From assembly GCF_025200715.1 (NCBI RefSeq), contig NZ_CP104143.1, forward strand, positions 3,544,501 to 3,608,500: a stretch of DNA of 64,000 nucleotides, written 5' to 3'. The notes under the pieces are model-generated. The model was not told the DNA's origin. It searched no databases and worked only from the letters and a program-made list of their open reading frames with translations. Of the stretch, positions 55,201 to 63,904 are shown piece by piece. Every line of letters begins with the position of its first letter. Position 1 is the stretch's first letter. This DNA is from Rhizobium sullae (lineage in GTDB: Bacteria > Pseudomonadota > Alphaproteobacteria > Rhizobiales > Rhizobiaceae). The position numbers and the translations under genes are program-made.

Positions 55201-57015
55201 AAGCTCATTTCCGCTTTCGACCATCGTGATATCTTCATCGATCCCGATCCGGATATGGAAAAGACGCTCGCCGAACGGCAGCGGCTATTCAACCTGCCCC
55301 GTTCAAGTTGGCAGGACTTCGACAAGTCGGTTCTTTCCAATGGCGCGATGATCATTTCACGCGCGTCGAAATCTGTCACGCTGACCCCGGAAGCAGTTGC
55401 GGCAATCGGCATCGACAAGGCGGTGGCAACCCCCTTCGAGATCATCACAGCAATCTTGAAGAGCCCGGTAGATCTCCTCTGGTTCGGCGGCATCGGCACC
55501 TATGTGAAGGCGCAGTCGGAAACCGATACGGAAGTGGGCGATCGTTCGAACGATCCGATCCGCATCACGGCTGATGAGGTGCGGGCGAAGGTGATCGGCG
55601 AAGGCGCCAACCTCGGCGTCACGCAAAAGGGCCGCATCGCTTATGGCCTGAAAGGCGGACGAAGCAATTCCGATGCGATTGACAATTCGGCGGGCGTCAA
55701 CACCTCGGATGTCGAGGTGAATATCAAGATCGCGCTCGCCAAGGCGATGCATGACGGCCGGCTCACACGGGCAAAACGCGATCAGCTGCTTTCGTCGATG
55801 ACAGACGAAGTGGCGGCTCTCGTTCTGCGCAACAACTATTTGCAATCACTGGCGATTTCGCTGACCGAACGTAAGGGAACCGCCAATGGCCTTGAGCTTG
55901 CGCGCTTCATGAGCGTGCTGGAAGGCGCCAAGCAGCTCAACCGGAAAGTGGAAACGCTTCCCGATGAGGCAACGCTTGCAGAGCGCTATGCTGCCGGCAA
56001 GCCGCTCACGCGGCCGGAAATCGCCGTGTTGCTCTCTTACGCCAAGATCGTGCTTTTCGATGCCGTTGCCGCCAGCGATCTTCCAGACGACACTTATTTC
56101 GCGGCGACCCTTTCAAACTACTTCCCGGCTAAGATGCAGAAAACCAATGCCTCCGATATCGCAACCCACCGGCTGAAACGCGAGATCATCGCGACGTTGC
56201 TTGCCAATGAGGCAATCAATCGTGGCGGCCCAGGCTTTGTAGTGAGCATGATGGATGCGACAGCCGCGTCAGCGCCGGAAGTCGTCCGTGCCGCAATTAT
56301 CGCCCGCGATGGCTTCGACCTGACCAGGCTTTGGACCGAGACCGATGCGCTAGACGGCAAGATTTCCGGCCAGATGCAGAACCGTGTCTATGAAGAGATC
56401 GGCCACAGCTTCACCGTCCTCACTCGCTTGCTTCTGAAGACCGGCATGGCAAAAGGCGGCGTGGCTGAGACCATTAGCCGGCTTCAAACTGCATTGAAGA
56501 AATTGAAGCCCTCCTTCGCGGCGCAGGCCCCTGCAGAGTTCGAAGCGCGCGCCGTGGAGTATCGCGATGCCGGGCTGCCGGAAAGATTAGCTGCTGACAT
56601 TGCCGGGCTGCCGAGCTTTGCGCTGGTGCCGGAGATCATGCAGATAGCCGAACGTACAGGCGAGGCACTCGGACGTGCCGCCGAAAGCTATTTTGCCGTA
56701 TCGCAGACCTTCCGCGTCGGAAGGCTCCTGGCCGCCGGCGCCCGCATTCTCACCTCGGATCATTATGAAAACCTGGCGCTGGCGCGCAGCATCGACCAAA
56801 TTGCCAGCGCCCGCCGCGATATCGTCATCTCGGCGCTGTCCGACCATGGCAAGGAAAAGCTGCCGGTTCAGGCGTGGCATGCAGTCGATCGCATCAGGAT
56901 CAACCGCATCGCCGAAGAACTGTCAAACCTCAGCGATAGCGGCGATCCAACTCTTGCGCGCATCACGGTGGCCGCAGGTCTTTTGACCGATCTTGCGCGC
57001 GACCGGGCGAGATGA
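52234..57015 (+). CDS. gdhB: NAD-glutamate dehydrogenase, large (about 180 kDa) type
   Basis: The 1593-residue enzyme oxidatively deaminates glutamate to 2-oxoglutarate and ammonia with NAD. Large-type GDHs have long N- and C-terminal extensions around a central catalytic part; here the core lies near [38 protein letters not shown] and [11 protein letters not shown], with the NAD-binding [10 protein letters not shown] at about residues 1124-1133. Three ATGs lie within 36 bp; 52234 has GGGGG ten bases upstream and begins [12 protein letters not shown] like relatives. It is monocistronic, with an MFS gene 31 bp downstream. Confidence 0.95.
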   Translation: [1593 protein letters not shown]

Positions 57016-57046
57016 CACAGTCCGCCGCGAAAGCGGGAGTGTACGC

Positions 57047-58447
57047 GTGAGCAGAATAGACTGGACCGGAACGGGAACGCCGGCGCCGCAAAAGGCGTCG
57101 GAAAAGGGCATCTGGAGCTGGATGCTCTTCGATTGGGCGGCGCAGCCGTTTTTCACAGTCGTAACCACGTTCATTTTCGGACCCTACTTCGTCGCGCGCC
57201 TGACGGCTGATCCGGTTTCGGCACAGGCGATGTGGAGCAACACGGCGACGATCTCTTCGGTGATCATCGCCCTGCTCTCTCCAATCCTCGGCTCCATCGC
57301 TGATCAATCCGGTGCCCGCAAACCCTGGATAGCCTGTTTTGCGGTCATCAAAATTGCGAGCCTCTTCGGTCTCTGGTTTGCAGCACCCGGCTCGCCGGTT
57401 ATCTACCCGGTGATGTTCATGATCCTGGCCTCGATCGCTGCCGAATTCTCGATCGTCTTCAATGATTCCATGATGCCACGCCTTGTGAGCAAAGACGAGG
57501 TTGGCAGGCTGTCCAACACAGCCTGGGGACTTGGTTACCTCGGCGGCATGATCGTGCTGATCGCTGTTGTCGGGCTGCTTGCGGGGAGCCTGGAAACGGG
57601 AACGACGCTGTTCGGGCTCAACCCGTTGTTCGGGCTTGATCCGCATACCGGCGAGGATGCGCGCATTACCGGCCCGATCTCCGCCGTCTGGTATCTCATC
57701 TTCATCATTCCGATGTTCCTCTTCACGCCGGATGCGGCGAAGGGGCTGCCGTTCGCTGCTGCCGTACGTTCAGGCTTCAGACAGCTCGGGAACACGATCG
57801 ACGAGCTGAAGCTCCGAAGAGGTATCCTGAAATTCCTGATTGCTCGAATGATCTATCAGGATGGCGTCAACGGGCTGCTGATCCTTGGCGGCACCTTTGC
57901 CGCCGGCATGTTCGGTTGGGCGACGATCGAAATCGGACTTTATGGGATCATCCTCAACGTCGTCGCGATTTTCGGCTGCGTCATCGCCGGACGCGTTGAT
58001 CACCGCATCGGATCAAAGGCAACGATCCTGATCAGCCTGACGCTGCTGCTGCTCGCAACGCTCGGGATCATTTCGACGGGGCCGGGCTATACGCTCTTCG
58101 GCCTGCTGCCGATGTCAACGGCGGACGCCGGCGGGCTTTTCGGCACGACGGCGGAGAAGGCCTATATTCTGTACGGGCTGCTGATCGGCGTCGCCTTCGG
58201 TCCTGTACAAGCCTCGTCGCGCTCTTATCTGGCGCGCAGCGTCAGCCTGGAGGAGGCGGGGCGCTATTTTGGCATCTATGCGCTGTCCGGCCGCGCCACA
58301 AGCTTTATGGCAACGCTCCTCTTCTCCCTGATGACCTACGCCAGCGGATCAGCGCGTCTCGGCATGGCGACGCTGCTCCTTTTCCTCGCAGGCGGATTGA
58401 TCCTGCTCATCGCAACACCTTATCCGGCCGACAGGAAGCAAGATTGA
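57047..58447 (+). CDS. MFS transporter, UMF1 (Atg22-like) family
   Basis: The 466-residue inner-membrane protein has about 12 spans. The family segments are SWMLFDWAAQPFFTVVTTFIFGPYF and PILGSIADQSGARKPWI, GLGYLGGM and GPVQASSRSYLARSV. UMF1 proteins resemble the yeast vacuolar effluxer Atg22, which exports amino acids; the bacterial substrate is unknown. It starts at GTG 57047 with CGGGAG upstream, 31 bp after the glutamate dehydrogenase, so co-transcription is likely. Confidence 0.88.
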   Translation: MSRIDWTGTGTPAPQKASEKGIWSWMLFDWAAQPFFTVVTTFIFGPYFVARLTADPVSAQAMWSNTATISSVIIALLSPILGSIADQSGARKPWIACFAVIKIASLFGLWFAAPGSPVIYPVMFMILASIAAEFSIVFNDSMMPRLVSKDEVGRLSNTAWGLGYLGGMIVLIAVVGLLAGSLETGTTLFGLNPLFGLDPHTGEDARITGPISAVWYLIFIIPMFLFTPDAAKGLPFAAAVRSGFRQLGNTIDELKLRRGILKFLIARMIYQDGVNGLLILGGTFAAGMFGWATIEIGLYGIILNVVAIFGCVIAGRVDHRIGSKATILISLTLLLLATLGIISTGPGYTLFGLLPMSTADAGGLFGTTAEKAYILYGLLIGVAFGPVQASSRSYLARSVSLEEAGRYFGIYALSGRATSFMATLLFSLMTYASGSARLGMATLLLFLAGGLILLIATPYPADRKQD

Positions 58448-58452
58448 ATTGA

Positions 58453-58473
58453 ACCCTGGCTGAGCGCCGGGGT
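58453..58473. terminator. Possible terminator between the UMF1 transporter and purH
   Basis: An 8-bp imperfect stem, ACCCTGGC (58453-58460) with GCCGGGGT (58466-58473), has a five-base loop. No T run follows, so this is a weak call; it lies between two convergent genes. Confidence 0.4.
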
Positions 58474-58482
58474 CCTGTCAGC

Positions 58483-60099
58483 TCAATGGCGGAAATGGCG
58501 CATGCCGGTGAATACCATTGCGACGTCGTGCTCGTTGGCAGCGTCAATCACCTCTTGGTCGCGCATCGAGCCACCCGGCTGGATGACTGCCGTCGCACCC
58601 GCAGCAATCATCGACAGAAGGCCGTCGGCAAAGGGCAGGAAGGCTTCCGAAGCAACAGCAGAACCGCGTGTCATCGGGGCGGGTAAACCGAGCGCCTTTG
58701 CGGCTTCCTCGGCTTTCAGTGCGGCAATGCGGGCGGAATCGACGCGGCTCATCTGGCCGGCGCCAATGCCGGCCGTCTGGCCATCCTTGGCGTAGACGAC
58801 GGCATTCGATTTCACGTGCTTGCCGACCTTGAAGGCAAATTTCATGTCTTCCAGTTCCTGTGCCGTCGGCGCGCGCTTGGTGACGACCTTGAGCTCCAGA
58901 TCCTCGATCATGCCGTTGTCACGGCTCTGGACCAGCAGCCCGCCGGAGACCGTTTTCGCTGTCAGGCCAGCGGCACGCGGATCGGGCAGACCACCGACAG
59001 AAAGCAGGCGCAGGTTAGGTTTCTTCGCAACGATCGCCTTGGCTTCTTCGGTTACGTCCGGAGCGATGATCACTTCGGTGAAGAGCTTGATGATCTCCTC
59101 CGCCGTCTCTGCATCAAGGGTGCTGTTAAGCGCGATAATGCCGCCGAACGCAGAAACGGAATCGCAGGCGAGCGCCCGCTTGTAGGCTTCGACAAGGCTC
59201 GGCCCCGTTGCGACGCCACAGGGGTTGGCATGCTTGATGATGGCACAGGCGGGTGCCTTTTCAGGCAGGAATTCAGCGACGAGCTCGTAGGCCGCATCAG
59301 TATCGTTGATATTGTTATAAGAGAGCTGCTTACCCTGCAGCAGCGTCGCCGTCGAAACGCCGGGGCGCTTCTCGCCGGTGACATAGAAGGCCGCTTTCTG
59401 ATGTGGATTTTCGCCGTAGCGCATCTCTTCCTTCAGAACGCCGCCGATCACCCGATGGCGCGGCGTATCGATGGAGAGCGCTTCGGCGAACCAGTTGGAA
59501 ATCATCCCGTCATAGGCAGCCGTGCGGGCATAGGCCTTGGCTGCCATACGCTGGCGGAACGCATAGCTTGTCTGGCCGGCATCGGCCGAAAGCTGTTCGA
59601 GCAGTTCCGGATAGTCCGCGGGATCGGTCAGGATCGTCACGTAAGCATGGTTTTTGGCGGAGGCCCGGATCATTGCCGGACCGCCGATATCGATATTCTC
59701 CACTGTCGTCGGATAATCGCCGCCGGCAGCACGTACGTCTTCGAATGGATAGAGGTTTATGACGGCAAGATCGATACCTTCGATGCCATGCAGCTTCATG
59801 GCTTCCTGATGTTCAGCATCATCGCGGATTGCCAGGAGACCACCGTGAACCTTCGGGTGCAGCGTCTTCACACGACCGTCCATGATTTCCGGAAAGCCGG
59901 TAACCTGCGAAACGTCAGTGACCGCCAGCCCCGCGGCGGCAATGGCCTTGTGTGTCCCGCCTGTCGAAAGCAGGCGTACGCCCGTCTCGGAAAGCGCGCG
60001 GGCAAGCTCGACAATACCCGCCTTGTCGGAGACGGAGAGCAGCGCGGTTTTGACTTTGACCTTATCGGGGGCGGGGATTTTCTTGGAAGTGACGGCCAT
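58483..60099 (-). CDS. purH: Bifunctional AICAR formyltransferase/IMP cyclohydrolase
   Basis: The 538-residue enzyme carries out the last two steps of purine synthesis. The N-terminal IMP cyclohydrolase (MGS-like) domain, about residues 18-150, reads [21 protein letters not shown] and [16 protein letters not shown]. The C-terminal formyltransferase includes [29 protein letters not shown] and [20 protein letters not shown] precedes ATG 60099; the open frame extends upstream but lacks support. It is on the same strand as the heparinase-like gene, 97 bp downstream of it. Confidence 0.97.
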   Translation of the reverse strand: MAVTSKKIPAPDKVKVKTALLSVSDKAGIVELARALSETGVRLLSTGGTHKAIAAAGLAVTDVSQVTGFPEIMDGRVKTLHPKVHGGLLAIRDDAEHQEAMKLHGIEGIDLAVINLYPFEDVRAAGGDYPTTVENIDIGGPAMIRASAKNHAYVTILTDPADYPELLEQLSADAGQTSYAFRQRMAAKAYARTAAYDGMISNWFAEALSIDTPRHRVIGGVLKEEMRYGENPHQKAAFYVTGEKRPGVSTATLLQGKQLSYNNINDTDAAYELVAEFLPEKAPACAIIKHANPCGVATGPSLVEAYKRALACDSVSAFGGIIALNSTLDAETAEEIIKLFTEVIIAPDVTEEAKAIVAKKPNLRLLSVGGLPDPRAAGLTAKTVSGGLLVQSRDNGMIEDLELKVVTKRAPTAQELEDMKFAFKVGKHVKSNAVVYAKDGQTAGIGAGQMSRVDSARIAALKAEEAAKALGLPAPMTRGSAVASEAFLPFADGLLSMIAAGATAVIQPGGSMRDQEVIDAANEHDVAMVFTGMRHFRH

Positions 60100-60196
60100 G
60101 AACCTTCTCCGTTCGGGCTTCAGGAGACATCCGGCAAGGGACGTATAGGGTAATGGCGCCGCGTTAGCACGAGCTCTGCCGCTGCGCAAACAGCGA

Positions 60197-61870
60197 CTAG
60201 CTCTTGCGGGACAAAAACCAGCGAATTTCCGGCTTTTCGGCGAAAACGAAGTCGATCTCGATCTGGTCGGAACCGCAGATACCGGAGGCGTCAGCAAAAA
60301 AGATATCTTCAGTGATCAGAACTTCGTTCCCCGGCGACGAGAAGAGCCAGCTCTCGCCATCCGGCGCTGTCAGCAACACGGACTCGCGGTCACTCTGCTT
60401 CGCATTGATGGCCGGATGGATATGGAAGCGCGCTGCCGCACGAAGGGGCTCGTCGCTGACGCGCTCGCCCTGCCGCACCAGCCGATCACGGCCAGTGACG
60501 ATGGAGCCTGCAGCATTCAGTGTCAGTTCGCGCTCATGGAGCACGCCGAAATTCTTTAGATAGCCGTCGTGACTGACCTTGATGCCATCGCGTCCGTCTT
60601 CTGTTTCGGCGCGCTCGACGCTAACGGTCCTCACCGAGTCCGACATGATATGACCGAGAAATTCCGAGGTCGAGAAACGGCTGGATGAGGTGTCGTTCAG
60701 CGTCACCGTCGAATGCGTCGCAGTCGTGCGCGCCATCTGCACATAGCGGCGACCGGCGAATTTCGGCGAACCGGAGTTGACGATAAAGCGATGACGGCCT
60801 GACGACATTTCAAAGGAAAGGCAGCCCGCATGCGCCGTGCGCGAAAGGAGGCCCACTGCCGGCGGGCCGGTATCGGCGATCAAAACGGTATTTCCCGCCA
60901 TGAGACGTTGATATCGCGAATGCGGCATTGCCTTGAAAGGCAGGCCCGCCGTTTCGTCATAACGCAGAACCGACATCAGCTCGTTGGCAAGCGTCGATGT
61001 TGCACCGTTGAAGAGCGCGAGATCGCCATTCTGGTGCCGGAAAAAGCGCAGTGCCGGATACATGCGATCAATGCCGGAAATAAGCTTCTGCGGCAGGTCG
61101 TGACCGAGATTCACATAGGTCTGGCGGAGCGGCAGGAGATCGAGAAGCAGCTCGAGGCCTGCCCGTGGATTGCGGGATATATGCCCGCCGTCGGGCAGAA
61201 TCTGGCTATCGAATTCATTATCCAGCGCCTGGGCGGCCTTGCGCAGCACACCTTGCCGCGCTGGCATCGCGATCGAAGCCATGGCGAGGGCGATCCGCAG
61301 ACGGAAGAGAACTTCCCCCGGAGGTGCGAAAGCAGCCATGCGCCGCAGATAGCGAACCTGAAACGCCAAAGATTTCAAGAAACGGCGATAAAAGCCACGA
61401 TCGGCATTCTGCAGCACAACCGGCGAATGCGAGAGCCAGGCGATCACCCGCTGCGAAGTGACATCGATTTCCCAGGCAATGCCTTCCATGCGGCCAGCAT
61501 GCAACGAGAGCCAGTTGTCGACGATCGCCCGGGCGACGGCCGAAACCCGGTCGCTCTTATTGGCCCGCATATGACGAAGCCAGCCGAAACCATGCAGGCG
61601 GTTGGCAAAGGCGCGTGATGGAAGCGTAAAGCCGAAGGGCGGTTTGCCGTTCGTCTCCAGCAGGCGGCCCGCCAAAGCGAAACGGCCATTCATGATCTCA
61701 TCGGCTATGTGAGAATCAATTGCACGAAGATCGGTCGGCGCGACGATAAGCCGCTCGGGCACTTGGATCGTTTGGCGGAAAAGGCGCAGACGCAGCAGCG
61801 CAATGCGCCGCAACACGCGGCGCCAAGCCTCCCGAACATACAAACTCGAAAACCGCCGGCCGGACTGCAT
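60197..61870 (-). CDS. Heparinase II/III family protein
   Basis: The 557-residue protein has an N-terminal alpha/alpha toroid region and a C-terminal beta-rich domain (about residues 330-540) of the heparinase II/III type ([48 protein letters not shown] split over the sandwich). No clear signal peptide is seen. Family members are polysaccharide lyases; homologues beside purH and rsmB in rhizobia have no established substrate. It lies upstream of purH on the same strand. Confidence 0.85.
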   Translation of the reverse strand: MQSGRRFSSLYVREAWRRVLRRIALLRLRLFRQTIQVPERLIVAPTDLRAIDSHIADEIMNGRFALAGRLLETNGKPPFGFTLPSRAFANRLHGFGWLRHMRANKSDRVSAVARAIVDNWLSLHAGRMEGIAWEIDVTSQRVIAWLSHSPVVLQNADRGFYRRFLKSLAFQVRYLRRMAAFAPPGEVLFRLRIALAMASIAMPARQGVLRKAAQALDNEFDSQILPDGGHISRNPRAGLELLLDLLPLRQTYVNLGHDLPQKLISGIDRMYPALRFFRHQNGDLALFNGATSTLANELMSVLRYDETAGLPFKAMPHSRYQRLMAGNTVLIADTGPPAVGLLSRTAHAGCLSFEMSSGRHRFIVNSGSPKFAGRRYVQMARTTATHSTVTLNDTSSSRFSTSEFLGHIMSDSVRTVSVERAETEDGRDGIKVSHDGYLKNFGVLHERELTLNAAGSIVTGRDRLVRQGERVSDEPLRAAARFHIHPAINAKQSDRESVLLTAPDGESWLFSSPGNEVLITEDIFFADASGICGSDQIEIDFVFAEKPEIRWFLSRKS

Positions 61871-61993
61871 ATTCTATTGTCTATTGACCCTCATGATTAA
61901 GAATAGGTGAATAAGGGCCGGTTTCAGCGGTAAGACTGCATTAATTTGCAAAACGAAATATAGAAAAGACGTACTCCTGCCTCGCATGAGCGA

Positions 61994-62158
61994 TCAGGCG
62001 ATCCCGAGTGGCGTCGTCGAGATTGTAGACCGTGAGCGACCCTCGAATTGCCCGAGTTCTTCGTGGAGTATGTTGCGGGCGATGGCCGCATCGACGGCGG
62101 CCTGGTCGCCACCGAGGGAGCGGATCGGTTGCAGGTCCTCTTCAGCGGTCTGTCCCAT
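61994..62158 (-). CDS. Possible small protein of unknown function
   Basis: A 54-residue frame begins MGQTAEEDLQPIRSLGGDQ with AGGAG about nine bases before the ATG. Its first 40 codons use the GC-rich third positions of the neighbours (GCC, CTC, ATC, CGC). The C-terminus is Ser/Thr-rich. I recognise no family, and the longer open frame to 62248 is less supported. It lies upstream of the heparinase gene on the same strand. Confidence 0.4.
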   Translation of the reverse strand: MGQTAEEDLQPIRSLGGDQAAVDAAIARNILHEELGQFEGRSRSTISTTPLGIA

Positions 62159-62191
62159 CAGTCCCAGCTCCTGTCCCTGTCGCCGCCCCAT

Positions 62192-62234
62192 CTCCGGCGT
62201 TAAACTGTTTCTCAAAAACAGTATAACCGGCGAG
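62192..62234. repeat. Imperfect 19-nt-arm palindrome
   Basis: The arms at 62192-62210 and 62216-62234 match at 14 of 19 positions around a five-base loop; the inner ACTGTTT/AAACAGT pairs perfectly. There is no T run, so it may be a protein-binding site or a structured RNA element rather than a terminator. Confidence 0.5.
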
Positions 62235-62311
62235 GGGATAGGGACCAACGTGGGATGTCGTAGAGGGACCGTCCGGAGACACTAGAGGCGGACGTCGAGC
62301 CAGCCGGAAAC

Positions 62312-62340
62312 GTTGTAGCGTTTTGCAGAAACGTTACAAC
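62312..62340. promoter_or_regulatory. 12-bp inverted repeat with tandem GAAACGTT motifs
   Basis: GTTGTAGCGTTT (62312-62323) pairs with AAACGTTACAAC (62329-62340) across five bases with one G-T wobble. The motif GAAACGTT also occurs as a direct repeat at 62307 and 62328, 21 bp apart (two helical turns). This suggests an operator for a dimeric regulator, or a hairpin. Nothing nearby identifies the protein. Confidence 0.5.
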
Positions 62341-62524
62341 CGACGCAGGGTATGGCGTGGGAACAGGGCCGTCGTACGGCCTCGGGAAACTGCCGCTGGG
62401 TTTCGTTAGTCACGGGGCTGGCGGCCTGCCGGAACCTCTCCGGAGCCTCTTCATTTACGACCGAGACACGTATTTCCATCTCGGGCGAGGGCTGAAGGGC
62501 AGTCCCGATCTCGCCTGGATACAA

Positions 62525-63904
62525 TCAAGCAACACGCCGCAACACTGCGGCGTAAAAACCGTCAAGCCCCGAAGCGACCGTTTCGTGCATGCGCAGCATG
62601 GCAGGGGTCGTCCGGAATTCGCCAAGCGGAGTGATCGCCATTTCCAATCCGGGCCATCGAGCAGCGTCGATCCGGACGCGCTCGATGGTCGGCGTGTCCA
62701 CCAAAATGCGGCTGACAACGTCCTCTCCCTCGACGGGATCCAGCGAGCAATTTGAAAAAACAAGCGTGCCGCCAGGCCTCAGGAGCGTCAGCGCATGGCG
62801 AAGCAGCCGTTCCTGCAGGCCGGCGAGCCTTGCAATGTCCTCCGGACCCTTCGTCCAGAGAACATCCGGATGACGGCGCGTCGTACCCGTCGAGGAGCAG
62901 GGCGCATCGAGCAGGATAGCGTCAAACGGCTCTGCCGGCTCAAACTTCAGAAGGTCTGTCGCAAGCGTTTCCGCATCGAGGGCAAGGCGCTCGAGATTCG
63001 CGCGCAGGCGCTTCAGACGGCTTTCGGATTGATCGATCGCAGTGACGTTACCTCCGGCGAGAATGAGCTGTGCCGTCTTGCCGCCAGGTGCGGCGCAGAG
63101 ATCGGCGACACGTTTGCCGGACAGGTCGCCAAAGAGCTTGGCCGGAATGCTTGCCGCGGCGTCCTGCACCCACCATTCGCCCTGATCGAAACCTTCAAGG
63201 GAGGGAATCGCGCCGTCAAAGGCCGCAAGACGCACGCCGCCTGTCGGCAGGACTTTCCCATTCAGCCTAGCCGCCCAGCCGGCTGCATCGGATTTCACGG
63301 TAAGATCAATTGCAGCCGGCTCGAGCTGGGATTGGGCGATCGCCGCGGCGGCCTCTTTCCCATAGGCCTGTTTAAGCCGTTCGATAAACCATGCCGGCAT
63401 CGGCGAAATCTTCGCGGCATCTTCGAGTACCTGTTCCTTCTCACGGCTAAGACGTCGTAGGATCGCATTCACCAGCTTTGCAAAGCGGCGATTGCGGGGA
63501 TCCTGATTTGCCTGCTCGACGGCAAGATCGACAGCCGAATGATCGGGAACGTCGAGATAGAGGATCTGCGCTGCTCCAACCACAAGCACATGATGAAGTG
63601 CACGCGCGCCTTCCGGCAACGGTGAATCCAGTAAAGAGGCAATCGCCCCGTCGATGCGGGGCAGGTAACGCAGCGCGGTGTTCAGGATGGCCCGAACCAG
63701 CGCACGGTCTCCTTCCCCAAGAGCCTTATATGCCGGGTTTCCGTGTTCATGATCCAACGCACCATCTAACGGCAGTTTGCGGTCGATGACGGCAGCGAGA
63801 ATCTTCGCTGCGGCCGCTCGCGCCTGCAGACCCGGCTTTGCGGCCGGACGCTCTGCAGGTGGCTTCTTCTTATGGAATGGCTTATTTCTGCCGTCTGAAT
63901 TCAA
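62525..63904 (-). CDS. rsmB: 16S rRNA m5C967 methyltransferase RsmB (Sun/Fmu)
   Basis: The 459-residue enzyme has an N-terminal NusB-like RNA-binding domain (about residues 25-150: AAAKILAAVIDRKLPLDGAL, HSAVDLAVEQANQ) and a C-terminal RsmB methyltransferase: VADLCAAPGGKTAQLI (SAM binding), LLDAPCSSTGTTRRHPD (conserved Cys) and SNCSLDPVEGEDVV (catalytic Cys). It starts at TTG 63904, with that TTG overlapping the stop of the upstream gene (TTGA), so the two are coupled. It is likely the second gene of a pair. Confidence 0.93.
   Translation of the reverse strand: MNSDGRNKPFHKKKPPAERPAAKPGLQARAAAAKILAAVIDRKLPLDGALDHEHGNPAYKALGEGDRALVRAILNTALRYLPRIDGAIASLLDSPLPEGARALHHVLVVGAAQILYLDVPDHSAVDLAVEQANQDPRNRRFAKLVNAILRRLSREKEQVLEDAAKISPMPAWFIERLKQAYGKEAAAAIAQSQLEPAAIDLTVKSDAAGWAARLNGKVLPTGGVRLAAFDGAIPSLEGFDQGEWWVQDAAASIPAKLFGDLSGKRVADLCAAPGGKTAQLILAGGNVTAIDQSESRLKRLRANLERLALDAETLATDLLKFEPAEPFDAILLDAPCSSTGTTRRHPDVLWTKGPEDIARLAGLQERLLRHALTLLRPGGTLVFSNCSLDPVEGEDVVSRILVDTPTIERVRIDAARWPGLEMAITPLGEFRTTPAMLRMHETVASGLDGFYAAVLRRVA

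Larger units (their letters stand above)
61871..62524. other. Intergenic region between the heparinase gene and rsmB, 654 bp
   Basis: It contains AT-rich sequence near 61871-61980 (probable heparinase promoter on the minus strand), a possible 54-residue gene (61994-62158), an imperfect palindrome (62192-62234) and a 12-bp hairpin or operator (62312-62340). No other gene is convincing; the open frame at 62282-62524 does not look coding. Confidence 0.45.

Noticed and set aside
62282..62524. Minus-strand frame of 80 codons just after rsmB
   Set aside because: It crosses the strong inverted repeat at 62312-62340, has poor codon use and no good ribosome-binding site.
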